Shown here: piece by piece, positions 25,311 to 33,990 of the stretch | Position numbering within the stretch: the stretch's first letter is position 1 | How the letters are laid out: every line of letters begins with the position of its first letter | Assembly (NCBI RefSeq): GCF_022385335.1 | Contig: NZ_CP092431.1 | Location: forward strand, 9,734,001 to 9,798,000 | Length of the DNA stretch: 64,000 nt | Reading direction: 5' to 3' | DNA from: Streptomyces deccanensis | GTDB taxonomy: Bacteria; Actinomycetota; Actinomycetes; Streptomycetales; Streptomycetaceae | Position numbers and translations under genes: made by a program | The notes under the pieces: generated by a model | Told to the model about the DNA's origin: nothing | The model's input: only the letters and a program-made list of their open reading frames with translations | The model's database searches: none

Positions 25311-25571
25311 TCATGCCTGGACAGGGCCGGTGAGTTGAACGATGTCGTCGGAGGCGACGTCGTGGAGGCGGATGGCCAGGTCCTCCAGGGCACGGCTCGC
25401 GGCGAGTTCGTCGCCGATCTCCGGGATGGGGCGGTCGATCGGGTTGCGCCGGGCCACCCCCCTGCCCATGAGGCGCGACGTGTCACGCGTGGCCAGGACG
25501 GCACGCGCGTGCGTCTCGTCTCCTTCTTCACTGATGTAGACCTGGACGGTCCACTGTTTGGCTTCCATCAT
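25311..25571 (-). CDS. DUF1876 small protein (Rv1738-like)
   Basis: An 86-residue protein: MMEAKQWTVQVYISEEGDET, a central RNA-binding-fold-like block (VGRGVA-type GRGVARRNPIDRPIPEIGDE) and ASRALEDLAIRLHDVASDD. This is the DUF1876 family. Mycobacterial Rv1738, a strongly DosR-induced member, resembles a ribosome hibernation factor in fold, so a translation-silencing role is possible but not shown here. GGGAGTG precedes the double ATG; 25571 is the first. A paralogue is at 49509-49796. Confidence 0.85.
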   Translation of the reverse strand: MMEAKQWTVQVYISEEGDETHARAVLATRDTSRLMGRGVARRNPIDRPIPEIGDELAASRALEDLAIRLHDVASDDIVQLTGPVQA

Positions 25572-25986
25572 GATCACTCCCGTCGGGATGCGCGTCCTGC
25601 GCTCTCGTCCTCTGCTCCAGTCGTCCGTTTTCGTTCTTCGCTTTTCAGCGTGCGCCGGTTCCGAGGGCCGGTCCAGCAAGGGGAGGCGACGGCCGGCAGG
25701 GCGGCCCGAGCTGCGACCATGATCCGGCGACCGCGGGGGTCGACCGCGTACGGCCGAGGCGTGGGCAGGCCCCCACCTGGTGCCAGGTGAAGGCCTGCGG
25801 GGACGTGCCCGTCGGGGGTGAGAGTCATGAACTCACGGGCACGCCGGCCGATGACCCACGTGCGGCCACCGCTTCGCCCGAGAGCGGCCCCGGCACGAAC
25901 GCCCTCACATGGAGAAGGGGGGGCGGCGGGCCACCCGTAACGTTCGTGCCCGATTACAGCGTCGATCCGTCCGCGCCTCCGTTGAA

Positions 25987-26022
25987 GGGCCTACCGGCCC
26001 CGGTGCGAGGAGGGTCGGCCCT
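25987..26022. promoter_or_regulatory. Orphan OsdR-like boxes in a 560-nt gene-free gap
   Basis: GGGCCTACCGGCCC (25987-26000) and a weaker GGAGGGTCGGCCC (26010-26022) have centres about 22 bp apart. The gap 25572-26131 has no convincing gene. The nearest starts are DUF1876, over 400 nt away on the minus strand, and none on the plus strand before the antisense 3' end of the hydrolase gene. Either DUF1876 has a long leader or an unannotated RNA is made here. Also present is a 9-bp inverted repeat (25804-25812 with 25835-25843). Confidence 0.4.
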
Positions 26023-26131
26023 TGCCATTGCGTTCGGACGCGCGAGTGAGAACAGGTCACACGGAACGAACCCGAGACGCCACGCCCGTCGCCGGCGGCG
26101 TCCGGCCCACCCGTGCCCACCCCGGCCGCGA

Positions 26132-27478
26132 TCAGGCCGACCGGCGGTGTCCGGCGACCGGCTGGGCGAGATGGGTGGTGAACCAGTCGCGGGCCAGTTC
26201 GGCGACCGTGGCCAGGGTTCCGGGCTCCTCGAAGAGGTGGGTGGCGCCCGGGACGACAGCGAGGCGGTGTTCACAGCGCAACCGGTCGGCGGCGAGGCGG
26301 TTGAGGCTGAGCACCCTCGTGTCCAGACTCCCCACCACGAAGAGCGTCGGGGTCCGCACACGGCCCAGGACCGCCGGGGTGGCCAGGTCGGGGCGCCCGC
26401 CCCGGGAGACGATCGCGCGGATGTCGGCCCCGGGCGCGGTCGCGGCCTCCAGAGTGGCCGCGGCTCCGGTGCTGGCACCGAAGTAGCTCACCGGTACTCC
26501 GGTTCCGTCGCGCAGCCAGGTGGCGGCCGCGTGCAGCCGGCCCGCCAGGAGAGCGACGTCGAAGACATTGCGGCGGTCGCCCTCCTCCTCCGCCGTGAGC
26601 AGGTCGAGCAGCAGGGTGCCCAGGCCGGCCCGGTTGAGGGTGTCGGCCACATACCGATTGCGTGGACTGTGACGTCCGCTGCCGCTGCCGTGCGCGAAGA
26701 GGACCACCGCCGGGGCCCCGTCGGGCAGCACCAGCCGGGCGGGCAGCCGTACGTGACCGGCGGGCACTTCCACCTCACCCCTGTCCAACCCCTCCGCCCG
26801 CCGCTCCACGGACGTCGTCCCGGGGGCGGGCGTCGGCGGCTGAGCGGACGTGGCACGTGTGAGGAGGTCGATCACCTTCGTGTCGGGCGTCTGCGTGAAG
26901 TCGCGGTACCAGGCGCCGACCGAGCCCAGGTTTCCCAGCGTTTCGAGGCCGACGACCTGGTCGGTGACGCCGCGCAGCCGGGCGACGGCCTCCGTCGATC
27001 CCACCGGGACGGCGAGAACGACCCGCGCCGCACCCTGGCCCCGCACCACCCGGCAGGCCGCCTCGGCGGTGGCGCCGGTGGCCAGCCCGTCGTCCACGAC
27101 CAGCACCGTGCGACCCGCGAGGGACACGGGGGCGCGCCCGGGGCGGTAGCGGGCCACACGCCGGCCCAGCTCCGCCCGCTCGTCCCGCTCGACGCGGGCC
27201 TGTTCCTCGTCCCGTATCCCGCAGCTGACGAGCACGTCCTGGTTGAGGACCCGGACACCGTGCTCACCGAGGGCACCGAAGGCCAGCTCCGGCTGCCACG
27301 GCACCCCGAGCTTGCGCACCACGAGCACGTCCAGCGGCGCCTTCAGCGTTCGGGCCACCTCGTACGCGACCGGAAGGCCGCCCCGAGGCAGCCCCAGGAC
27401 CACGATGTCCTCGTCGCGCAGGTGCTCAAGACGTCGGGCCAGTCGGCGTCCGGCGTCCGTACGGTCGTCGAAGGGCAT
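26132..27478 (-). CDS. Phosphoribosyltransferase-dienelactone hydrolase fusion (Rv0571c-like)
   Basis: A 448-residue fusion. The N-terminal type I phosphoribosyltransferase (about 1-215) has its PRPP loop VLVVDDGLATGATAEAA and an FGALGEHGVRV-type loop. The C-terminal alpha/beta hydrolase (about 230-445) has the nucleophile elbow FGASTGAAATLEAA, an acid region near VVGSLDTRV and the His in PGATHLFEEPG. The same domain order is found in mycobacterial Rv0571c, a DosR-regulon gene; substrates are unknown. ATG 27478 has GAGGAGGTGG upstream. Paired boxes lie 115-135 nt upstream, shared with a divergent nitroreductase gene. Confidence 0.9.
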   Translation of the reverse strand: MPFDDRTDAGRRLARRLEHLRDEDIVVLGLPRGGLPVAYEVARTLKAPLDVLVVRKLGVPWQPELAFGALGEHGVRVLNQDVLVSCGIRDEEQARVERDERAELGRRVARYRPGRAPVSLAGRTVLVVDDGLATGATAEAACRVVRGQGAARVVLAVPVGSTEAVARLRGVTDQVVGLETLGNLGSVGAWYRDFTQTPDTKVIDLLTRATSAQPPTPAPGTTSVERRAEGLDRGEVEVPAGHVRLPARLVLPDGAPAVVLFAHGSGSGRHSPRNRYVADTLNRAGLGTLLLDLLTAEEEGDRRNVFDVALLAGRLHAAATWLRDGTGVPVSYFGASTGAAATLEAATAPGADIRAIVSRGGRPDLATPAVLGRVRTPTLFVVGSLDTRVLSLNRLAADRLRCEHRLAVVPGATHLFEEPGTLATVAELARDWFTTHLAQPVAGHRRSA

Positions 27479-27586
27479 AGGCCACCTCCTCGTGCGCCTA
27501 CCGCGACGAAGCGGAGGAATCGGCGGGACGCAAGGATGCCTCCAGCCGTCATCTCCATTGCAGCGCGCCTCCTGCCGTCGCGCGAG

Positions 27587-27619
27587 GGGCCTTCGGCCCG
27601 GGTGAGGGCCGGACGGCCC
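27587..27619. promoter_or_regulatory. Tandem OsdR/DosR-like boxes between divergent genes
   Basis: GGGCCTTCGGCCC (27587-27599) and GGGCCGGACGGCCC (27606-27619) have centres about 20 bp apart. They are 115-135 nt from the phosphoribosyltransferase start and about 210-230 nt from the nitroreductase start. The 342-nt gap 27479-27820 holds nothing else I can identify. Confidence 0.65.
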
Positions 27620-27820
27620 CTCCCGGTGGCGGCGGCACCGCCGCAGACTGGGGACGAAGCGGACACTGCGAATGTCTCGCAGGGTGGGACGCCGCACCGA
27701 CGCGGCGGGCCCCGGGCGGCGGTGGCCACCGAGCCGCAGCCGCGAGCCGCGGCCCAGAGGGGGCCGGTGGAGGGACCCGCGGTCTCGGGCGGTCGACGCT
27801 CGGTGGGCGAGGAGGTTGCG

Positions 27821-28816
27821 ATGACCACGCGAGAGCTGGACACGAAGACGGTGACCGAACTCGTCGCCGACGCCACGGCCGCACCGTCCATGCACAACGC
27901 GCAGCCCTGGCGCTTCCGCTTCCTGACCGACGAGCGCGCCCTGCTGCTGCGCGCGGACCTCGGTCGGGCCATGCGTCGCAGCGACCCCACCCACCGGGCG
28001 CTGCACATCGGCTGCGGGGCGGCGCTGTTCAACCTTCGCGTCGCCGCCGCGCACTCCGGCCTGTCCCCGTTGGTCCGACTGCTGCCGGACCAGGGCGACC
28101 CGCAGTTGCTGGCCGCCGTCCACCTGGCGGGCCCCGGGGGACCGGCACCGGACGCAGCGGATCTGGCACGGCTGTATCCCGCCATCCGCCAGCGGCACAC
28201 CAGCCGCTATCCCTTCGACGACCGGGACGTCCCCGAGGACGTACGGTCACGGCTGCGGGCGGCCGCCGCGCGGGAGGGGGCCGAGCTGTCGTTCCCCGAG
28301 TCCTGGCACCTCGACACCGTCCTGGGGCTGGTCCATGACGCCGAGAGCCGCGACAGCCTGGATCCCGGCGGCAGGGAGGACCTGGAGCGCTGGACCCGGC
28401 TGGGCCCGGAGGCCGACGTCGCCACCGACGGGGTTCCCGAGTACGCCTTCGGCCCGCGCCGCAGGGACGGCCGGGCCCCGCTGCGGGACTTCGCCGGCCG
28501 TCGGCCGGTGGCCGACCGCGGCAGCACCGTCTTCGAGAAGAGCCCGCACCTGGCCCTGCTGTACACCGGCGGTGACGCGCCCCTCGACTGGCTGCGCGCC
28601 GGGCAGGGTCTGGAACACGTCCTGCTGGAGGCCACCACGGCCGGACTGGCCGGCTCGCTGACCTCCCACCCGCTGGAGAACGACGACCTGCGCACACTCG
28701 CCCGGGACCCGGTCTCCGGGCGGGGGTACGTCCAGATGGTGCTGCGCCTCGGCTACGGGCCGCACGGCCCGGCCACGCCCCGCCGAGCCGTCCGGGACGT
28801 CCTGGACATCACCTGA
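27821..28816 (+). CDS. Acg-type nitroreductase-family protein
   Basis: A 331-residue protein of the Acg family (Rv2032/Rv3127/Rv3131 in mycobacteria, all DosR-regulated). The N-terminal signature is DATAAPSMHNAQPWRFRF, then THRALHIGCGAALFNLRVA, and near the C-terminus YVQMVLRLGYGP. The fold is a duplicated nitroreductase that binds FMN but lacks the usual dimer flavin exchange; a flavin-storage role has been proposed for Acg. GAGGAGG precedes ATG 27821. A second copy of the same length is at 29064-30059, convergent with this gene. Confidence 0.88.
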   Translation: MTTRELDTKTVTELVADATAAPSMHNAQPWRFRFLTDERALLLRADLGRAMRRSDPTHRALHIGCGAALFNLRVAAAHSGLSPLVRLLPDQGDPQLLAAVHLAGPGGPAPDAADLARLYPAIRQRHTSRYPFDDRDVPEDVRSRLRAAAAREGAELSFPESWHLDTVLGLVHDAESRDSLDPGGREDLERWTRLGPEADVATDGVPEYAFGPRRRDGRAPLRDFAGRRPVADRGSTVFEKSPHLALLYTGGDAPLDWLRAGQGLEHVLLEATTAGLAGSLTSHPLENDDLRTLARDPVSGRGYVQMVLRLGYGPHGPATPRRAVRDVLDIT

Positions 28817-28918
28817 CCGGCCCCGCACGATCGTTTCCGCGTCGGCGGTCGCCCGAGCCGACTGCCCCCGCGTCGGCTGCCCCCGCACCGTTGGTCACCC
28901 GCCCGGCCCGGTGTCGAG

Positions 28919-28960
28919 GCAGCCTGCAGCCCGCAGCCCGCAGCCTGCAGCCCGCGGCCC
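28919..28960 (+). repeat. Six tandem 7-bp repeats between convergent genes
   Basis: Units GCAGCCT, GCAGCCC, GCAGCCC, GCAGCCT, GCAGCCC and GCGGCCC run without gaps in the 247-nt spacer between the two nitroreductase genes. A 12-bp direct repeat, GGCAGGACCGGG, lies close by at 29028-29039 and 29046-29057. Confidence 0.7.
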
Positions 28961-29063
28961 GCGTCGAGGACATCGAGGTTGTGCGAGGGGTGCCCCGAGC
29001 CACCGGGTCGTGTCTCGGCAATGTGAGGGCAGGACCGGGCCCGGTGGCAGGACCGGGTCCGAC

Positions 29064-30059
29064 TCACCGGGAGAGGGGCAGCACACGCTCGTCCAGCACC
29101 TGCCCCACCGACCGGCGCGGTGAAGCAACGCCTTCCGGGCCGTAGCCGAGCCGGAGCACCATCTGGGCGTGGACGCGGCGGTCGCCCGTCGGCGGAACCA
29201 GCTGCTCGCGCAGGTCCGGCCATTCCAGGGCCTGGTGCAGCAGGGAGGCCCGCAACCCGCGGGCGGTGGCAACCAGCAGGACGCGTTCGAGAGCCTGTCC
29301 GGCCCGCAGCCAGTCGGCTCTCCGGTCGTGCGCGGTGAACAGCACGGCGATCGACGGCCGCTTCTCGAAGGGGCGGCTGGTCAGCGCGGAGGCGTGCCGG
29401 TGGGCGCCGAAGTCCCGCAGCGGAATCCGCTCGCGGAAGTCCTGTGGGCCCACTGCCGTGGGCGGCATGCCGAGAGACGCCCCGTTGGGCTCGTGCACCC
29501 AACGACGGCTCTCCACCGCCCTGTAGGCGTCGGCGGTGTTGCGGTGCTCGGCCTCACGCGTGAGCCGTAGCAGTCGTTCCGTCGCGCCGGGTGCGGGACG
29601 ACTCAACAGGGCACCCTCGCTGTGGGCGGCCTCGGTGAGCTCCGCCGCCACCGCGGTGGGCACGGGCACGTCGGAGAAGGGGAACCGGCTGCTGTGCCGG
29701 CGCCACAGCGCCTCGTGCAGCCCGGGGAAGGGGGTGCTGCGCACCGGACCGCCGAATCGTACGGTGGCGAGCAGATCCGGTTCGTCGGGCCGGGGCAGCA
29801 GCCGTGTCACCGGCTCCCGGCCGAAGTGGGCCACCGCCACCCGCAGGTTGAGGACGGCGCAGCCGACGGAGAGGTGCAGCGCACGGCCGGTGGGATCGAT
29901 GTGGCGCAGGCCGCGGTCCGCCACGGCCCGGATCTCCAGAGTCACGGTGTCCGGATCGAGCCGGAACCGCCAGGGCTGGGTGTTGTGGATGGAGGGCGCG
30001 GCCACGGCCGCCGAGATCAGCGTCTCCAGCGCCCGGCCGTCGAGGGTCTCGGACCACAT
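29064..30059 (-). CDS. Acg-type nitroreductase-family protein, second copy
   Basis: A 331-residue paralogue of 27821-28816 with the same landmarks: AAVAAPSIHNTQPWRFRL, GRALHLSVGCAVLNLRVAV and HAQMVLRLGYGPEG. The two sequences are clearly diverged, so the duplication is not recent. GGGGAGGAG lies upstream of ATG 30059. A perfect palindrome at 30149-30166 is centred 98 nt upstream. The role in flavin or quinone handling under hypoxia is inferred from mycobacterial Acg proteins. Confidence 0.88.
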   Translation of the reverse strand: MWSETLDGRALETLISAAVAAPSIHNTQPWRFRLDPDTVTLEIRAVADRGLRHIDPTGRALHLSVGCAVLNLRVAVAHFGREPVTRLLPRPDEPDLLATVRFGGPVRSTPFPGLHEALWRRHSSRFPFSDVPVPTAVAAELTEAAHSEGALLSRPAPGATERLLRLTREAEHRNTADAYRAVESRRWVHEPNGASLGMPPTAVGPQDFRERIPLRDFGAHRHASALTSRPFEKRPSIAVLFTAHDRRADWLRAGQALERVLLVATARGLRASLLHQALEWPDLREQLVPPTGDRRVHAQMVLRLGYGPEGVASPRRSVGQVLDERVLPLSR

Positions 30060-30148
30060 CGGATACTCCTCCCCGCTCCGTGTGCGCGGAGCCGCTGGGC
30101 CTCGGAGGTGGACCCTGCCCAGTGTGCTGGCCCCCTGTCGGGCGCCGC

Positions 30149-30184
30149 ATGGGCCGTACGGCCCATGCCGGTGCCGGTCGGCCC
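30149..30184. promoter_or_regulatory. Perfect OsdR-type palindrome with a second box 20 bp away
   Basis: ATGGGCCGTACGGCCCAT (30149-30166) is a perfect palindrome, and symmetry extends two more bases on each side. GTGCCGGTCGGCCC (30171-30184) is centred 20 bp further. They sit between the divergent nitroreductase (start 30059) and USP (start 30320) genes. Confidence 0.75.
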
Positions 30185-30210
30185 GGTCTTCGAGGTGCCG
30201 CGCGGCAGTT

Positions 30211-30225
30211 GGGGCCGAAGGGCCC
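30211..30225. promoter_or_regulatory. OsdR/DosR-like box upstream of the USP at 30320
   Basis: GGGGCCGAAGGGCCC, centred 102 nt upstream of ATG 30320. Confidence 0.55.
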
Positions 30226-30319
30226 GACAAAAGGACTGTGCGGCCCCCTGCGGGGGAGGCGGCTCTCCGCGAGGCTTCGGCACAACAGGAGCCAGGCCCG
30301 AGCGCAGGAGGTACGCATC

Positions 30320-31234
30320 ATGCTTCGGCACGTGACCGCAGGAGTCGACGAATCGACCGAGAGCCTGGCCGCCGCCCACTGGGCGGCCGGGGAAGCCCTG
30401 CGCCTGGGCGCCGAGTTGAGGCTCGTGCACACCTGGGCGTGGCACCCGCGGCCGCCCGCCTCCGTGCCGGCCGACGTCAGCGAGCGCCACTGGGCCGAGC
30501 AGACGCTGGACCGGGCGGTCGTCAGCGTCCGCTCCGCGCACCCCGGACTGCGGATCGTCGACCGGCTCGTCGCGGACTCCCCGGTGAACACGTTGCTGGA
30601 GGAGGCGGACAAGGCGGAGCTGCTGGTGCTCGGCTCCCGAGGGCTGGGCGCGGTCACGGGGTTCGTCGTCGGCTCGGTCTCTCAGCGCCTGGTCGGCAGG
30701 TCATCGCGTCCCGTGGTGCTCGTCCGGGCCCGGCAGACGCTCGCCGACGACCACCTCCCGGCCCCGGACGGTATCTCGCCCGACGAGATACCGCAGACCC
30801 CCTACCGGGACGTGGTCCTCGGGCTGGACACCGCGCGCCCCTGCGACGAACTCATCGAGTTCGCCTTCGCCGCCGCCGCGCGTCGCGACGCCCGGCTCCG
30901 TGTGATCCACGCGTACCGGCTGCCGACGGCGCACACGGTCGACGCCGGCTCCGTACCGACGCCGGCCCCCGCGCTGGTCGCGGAGCGGGAGCGCGCCGTC
31001 GTCGCGACGCTGCGCCCCTGGTGCGAGAAGTTCCCCCGGGTCCCCGTCGTGGAGAGCGTCGTGCGGGGACGGGCGGCCACCGAGCTCGTCCAGGCCGCGA
31101 CCGGGGCCGGGCTGATCGTCGTGGGGCGTCGGACGCGGGACGCGCACCTCGGCATCGGTCCGCACATCGGCCCGGTCACCCACGCGGTGCTGCACCACGC
31201 CGGCTGCCCCGTCGCCGTCGTCCCGCACCCCTGA
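30320..31234 (+). CDS. Universal stress protein, two UspA domains
   Basis: A 304-residue tandem USP. Domain 1 starts VTAGVDESTESLAAA and has the intact ATP loop GSRGLGAVTGFVVGS. Domain 2 starts DVVLGLDTARPCDEL and ends CPVAVVPHP with the degenerate loop GRRTRDAHLGIGPHIGP. GCAGGAGG precedes ATG 30320. It is divergent from an Acg-type gene over three box-like sites. The downstream spacer 31235-31435 contains short direct repeats (GTCGGCCCGCCTG at 31378 and 31411; several GTGTCCCG units near 31293-31316). Confidence 0.9.
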   Translation: MLRHVTAGVDESTESLAAAHWAAGEALRLGAELRLVHTWAWHPRPPASVPADVSERHWAEQTLDRAVVSVRSAHPGLRIVDRLVADSPVNTLLEEADKAELLVLGSRGLGAVTGFVVGSVSQRLVGRSSRPVVLVRARQTLADDHLPAPDGISPDEIPQTPYRDVVLGLDTARPCDELIEFAFAAAARRDARLRVIHAYRLPTAHTVDAGSVPTPAPALVAERERAVVATLRPWCEKFPRVPVVESVVRGRAATELVQAATGAGLIVVGRRTRDAHLGIGPHIGPVTHAVLHHAGCPVAVVPHP

Positions 31235-31435
31235 GCCGACCCGGCAACAGCGTGTCCCGGCACCGGGTCCTGCCGATGGCGCATGTCGCACGTGTGTCCC
31301 GTGTCCCGGTGTCCCGGTCGGCGTGGGACGCCGACCTGACGGCGGCGCCCCACGCCACGTGGGCGGCCGCCTGTGGTGTCGGCCCGCCTGTGGTGCCGGC
31401 CGCCCAAAGCGTCGGCCCGCCTGACCTCCCGGCCG

Positions 31436-31891
31436 TCAGACGTCGGCCTCGACGGCTGTGAGACGGATGCCGGTGACCAGGTCCGGGCGGATACGGACCG
31501 CGTGGTCCATGGATCCGCTCACCCAGGGCCGCAGCATCGCCTGATAGCGGGCCAGCTCCTCGGGATCGGTGACCGGGCGGGCGAAGCCCGTGACGACCAC
31601 GCTCCAGCCGAGGTGGGTCTCCGGGTCGATCGAGTCGGCCTCGTACGCCACCACGACGCCCAGGTCGTCCGCCTCCTGGGCCCGCGCGGTCAGCGCCGTG
31701 CCCTCGTGCGTACGGATGACGATGCCGCCGTCGTCCAGCACATGGTTGACGGGGCGGACGGTCGGCAGCGCGTGCCGGGTGAACACGATCCGCCCGAAGG
31801 ACACACTGCCGAGCAGCCGCAGTGCCTCGTCGCTGTCGAGGTCGACTGACCGCCGGGGCTTGGCGGCTCCGTTGTGGTTGCTGATCGGCAT
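31436..31891 (-). CDS. Pyridoxamine 5'-phosphate oxidase-like split-barrel protein
   Basis: A 151-residue split-barrel protein. The landmarks are LGSVSFGRIVFTRHALPTV, PVNHVLDDGGIVIRT, VVAYEADSIDPET and LGWSVVVTGFARPVTDPEE, the same order as the paralogue at 8987. It may bind FMN, F420 or another cofactor; the substrate is unknown. The start ATG 31891 fits the conserved N-terminus. A box is centred 94 nt upstream. It lies downstream of the CBS-BON gene on the same strand with a 132-nt gap that has its own sites. Confidence 0.85.
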   Translation of the reverse strand: MPISNHNGAAKPRRSVDLDSDEALRLLGSVSFGRIVFTRHALPTVRPVNHVLDDGGIVIRTHEGTALTARAQEADDLGVVVAYEADSIDPETHLGWSVVVTGFARPVTDPEELARYQAMLRPWVSGSMDHAVRIRPDLVTGIRLTAVEADV

Positions 31892-31976
31892 CGTGATCTT
31901 CCGCGCGGGTGGGTGTGCGTGCTGACGGGTTTCGGCTCGGGCGGCCTCCATGGAACGGCGGCCGTCCGGATCGCGG

Positions 31977-32021
31977 TAGGGCCGTTCGGCCCCGGTCCTC
32001 GGGCGAGGGGCCCGTCGGGCC
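31977..32021. promoter_or_regulatory. OsdR/DosR-like boxes upstream of the split-barrel gene
   Basis: TAGGGCCGTTCGGCCCC (31977-31993) is a near-perfect dyad centred 94 nt upstream of the start at 31891. GGGGCCCGTCGGGCC (32007-32021) follows and abuts the stop of the upstream CBS-BON gene. Confidence 0.65.
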
Positions 32022-32023
32022 GC

Positions 32024-32731
32024 TCAGCTCGCCAGCCGGGAGCGGCGCGACGGGCCCGGTTCCGGGTCCGCGGACGCGTCGGTGTCGTCGATCCGGTGGT
32101 CCAGGTCGGCGGAGACGTCGACCACTCCGTCGACGCCGCCGCACAGCCGCACCACGACCGGGACCAGGGACTTGCGCTCGACGGTGCCACGGAGCGTGAC
32201 GCGCCCGTCGACCACCCGCACGAGGATCGCGTCCGGCGAGATGCCCAGGGTGCGCAGCAGGACGTCTCCGTTGATCTCCTCGCGGATGGCGCGGTCGCCC
32301 CGCAGGAAGACGCGGAGCAGGTCGGCCCGGCTGACCAGCCCGACCAGCCGACCGACCTCGTCGACGACCGGCAGCCGCTTGACCCGGTGCCGCTCCATGA
32401 CCTGGGCGGCCTCCACGACCGTCCACTGCGGCCGGGCGGTCACGGCCGGACTGTTCATCAGACCCGCGGCCGTTGCCGCCTCCGCCTTCGCACGGGCGGC
32501 GGGTTTCGGGTGCAGCACCGGCAGCAGACCGGCCGGATCCAGCTGCGCGGCCTCCTTGCGCAGCAGATCCGCCTCGGAGACGACTCCCACGGGACGGTCG
32601 TCGTCGTCCACCACCGGTACGGCCGTGATGTCGTACTCGGCGAGCAGCTTGGCGATCTCCTTGAACCCGGTGTCGGGACGCACCCGGACGACCGACGTGG
32701 TCATGAGGTCGCTCACCATCCGGTGCCGCAT
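32024..32731 (-). CDS. CBS-pair and BON domain protein
   Basis: A 235-residue protein with CBS1 (VSDLMTTSVVRVRPDTGFKE, VVSEADLLRKEAA), CBS2 (RHRVKRLPVVDEVGRLVGLVS) and a BON domain (VVDGRVTLRGTVERKSLV, ending GVVDVSAD). The architecture is the same as at 5169, 40744, 44805 and 47610. It is probably a soluble nucleotide-responsive factor; ligand and partner are unknown. AGGAGGCG precedes ATG 32731. Two boxes exactly 20 bp apart lie upstream, shared with the divergent GAPDH gene. Confidence 0.88.
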   Translation of the reverse strand: MRHRMVSDLMTTSVVRVRPDTGFKEIAKLLAEYDITAVPVVDDDDRPVGVVSEADLLRKEAAQLDPAGLLPVLHPKPAARAKAEAATAAGLMNSPAVTARPQWTVVEAAQVMERHRVKRLPVVDEVGRLVGLVSRADLLRVFLRGDRAIREEINGDVLLRTLGISPDAILVRVVDGRVTLRGTVERKSLVPVVVRLCGGVDGVVDVSADLDHRIDDTDASADPEPGPSRRSRLAS

Positions 32732-32811
32732 GGCACTCGCCTCCTGAGGACGCTCGTGTTTCTCCAGTTGCCTTCCCACCCACTGTCCGCCGGTGGCGGA
32801 CCCGCCTCCAT

Positions 32812-32846
32812 GGGCCGGTCGGCCCCGGGCGGGGACCTGCGGCCCC
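32812..32846. promoter_or_regulatory. Tandem OsdR/DosR-like boxes between CBS-BON and GAPDH genes
   Basis: GGGCCGGTCGGCCC (32812-32825) and GGGGACCTGCGGCCCC (32831-32846) have centres 20 bp apart, 87 nt from the CBS-BON start and about 138 nt from the gap start. Confidence 0.65.
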
Positions 32847-32976
32847 TGCTCCCGGAGCCCGCGCTGCCACGACGCTGCCATCGGGGAGCCCGGCCACGAG
32901 GCCGGGGTGACCGTCACGGTCGCCGGTCCTCGCCCGAACCACGCGCAGTTACCGACCCTGTGAGGAGCCCACCGTC

Positions 32977-33990
32977 ATGACCGTTCGCGTCGGCATCAAC
33001 GGCTTCGGCCGTATCGGCCGCACCTACCTGCGCGCCGCCCTCGACCGCGCCGAGGTCGGCACCCAGGACGTCGAGGTGGTCGCGATCAACGACATCACCT
33101 CGCCGGCCACGCTCGCGCATCTGCTGGAGTACGACTCGACGTTCGGACGCATCGGACGCGAGGTCCTCCACGACGACAGCTCCATCACCGTCGACGGCCG
33201 GCGCATCGCGGTCACCGCCGAACGCGACCCGGCCGCCCTTCGCTGGGCCGACCACGGCGCCGACATCGTCGTGGAGTCCACCGGCCGCTTCCGTGACCGT
33301 GAGTCCGCCGCCCTGCACCTGAAGGCAGGCGCCCACACAGTGCTGCTGTCCGCGCCGGGCAGGAACGTGGACGCCACCATCGTCATGGGCGTCAACGACG
33401 CCACCTACGACCGCCACCGCGACCGGATCGTCTCGGCCGCCTCGTGCACCACCAACTGCGTCGCCCCCATGGTGAAGGTCCTCGACGACGCCTTCGGCAT
33501 CGAGCGCGGCGTGATGACCACCATCCACGGCTACACCAACGACCAGGCCCTCCTGGACGGCCCGCACAAGGACCTGCGCCGCGCGCGCTCGGCAGCGCTG
33601 AGCATCATCCCGACCAGCACGGGCGCCGCCCGAGCCGTAGGCCTGGTGATGCCGGAACTGGCCGGCGCCCTGGACGGGATCGCGGTCCGGGTGCCCGTCG
33701 AGGACGGCTCCCTGACCGACCTGGCCGTCGTGCTGGAGCGCGAGGCCACGGTGAGGGACGTCAACGCCGCGTTCGAAACGGCCGCCGCGGGCCCCCTCCA
33801 CGGCATCCTGCGCGTGTCGAAGGCCCCGATCGTCTCCCGTGACGTGATCGGGGACCCGTCGTCCTGCGTCTTCGATCCGGCCCTCACCCAGGTGAACGGC
33901 ACCCTGGCCAAGGTCTTCGGCTGGTACGACAACGAGTGGGGCTACACCAACCGCCTCCTCGACCTGACCGCCCTGGTCGCCGACGGCTGA
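32977..33990 (+). CDS. gap: Glyceraldehyde-3-phosphate dehydrogenase, type I
   Basis: A 337-residue GAPDH: NAD-binding VGINGFGRIGR, catalytic cysteine C157 in SAASCTTNCVAP, MTTIHGYTNDQ, and the C-terminal WYDNEWGYTNRL. It oxidises glyceraldehyde-3-phosphate to 1,3-bisphosphoglycerate. VAINDIT at the end of the second strand suggests NAD rather than NADP. As a stress-island isoform it would work with the phosphofructokinase and PPDK found here. It is expected to be additional to a housekeeping copy elsewhere, which cannot be checked in this window. Confidence 0.95.
   Translation: MTVRVGINGFGRIGRTYLRAALDRAEVGTQDVEVVAINDITSPATLAHLLEYDSTFGRIGREVLHDDSSITVDGRRIAVTAERDPAALRWADHGADIVVESTGRFRDRESAALHLKAGAHTVLLSAPGRNVDATIVMGVNDATYDRHRDRIVSAASCTTNCVAPMVKVLDDAFGIERGVMTTIHGYTNDQALLDGPHKDLRRARSAALSIIPTSTGAARAVGLVMPELAGALDGIAVRVPVEDGSLTDLAVVLEREATVRDVNAAFETAAAGPLHGILRVSKAPIVSRDVIGDPSSCVFDPALTQVNGTLAKVFGWYDNEWGYTNRLLDLTALVADG

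Noticed and set aside
25574..25828. Possible 84-codon minus-strand gene just upstream of DUF1876
   Set aside because: It has no ribosome site at its ATG, low-complexity composition and no recognisable domain; the DUF1876 gene has its own good start.
28919..28960. Possible CRISPR-like array
   Set aside because: The 7-bp units are contiguous without spacers and no cas gene is present.
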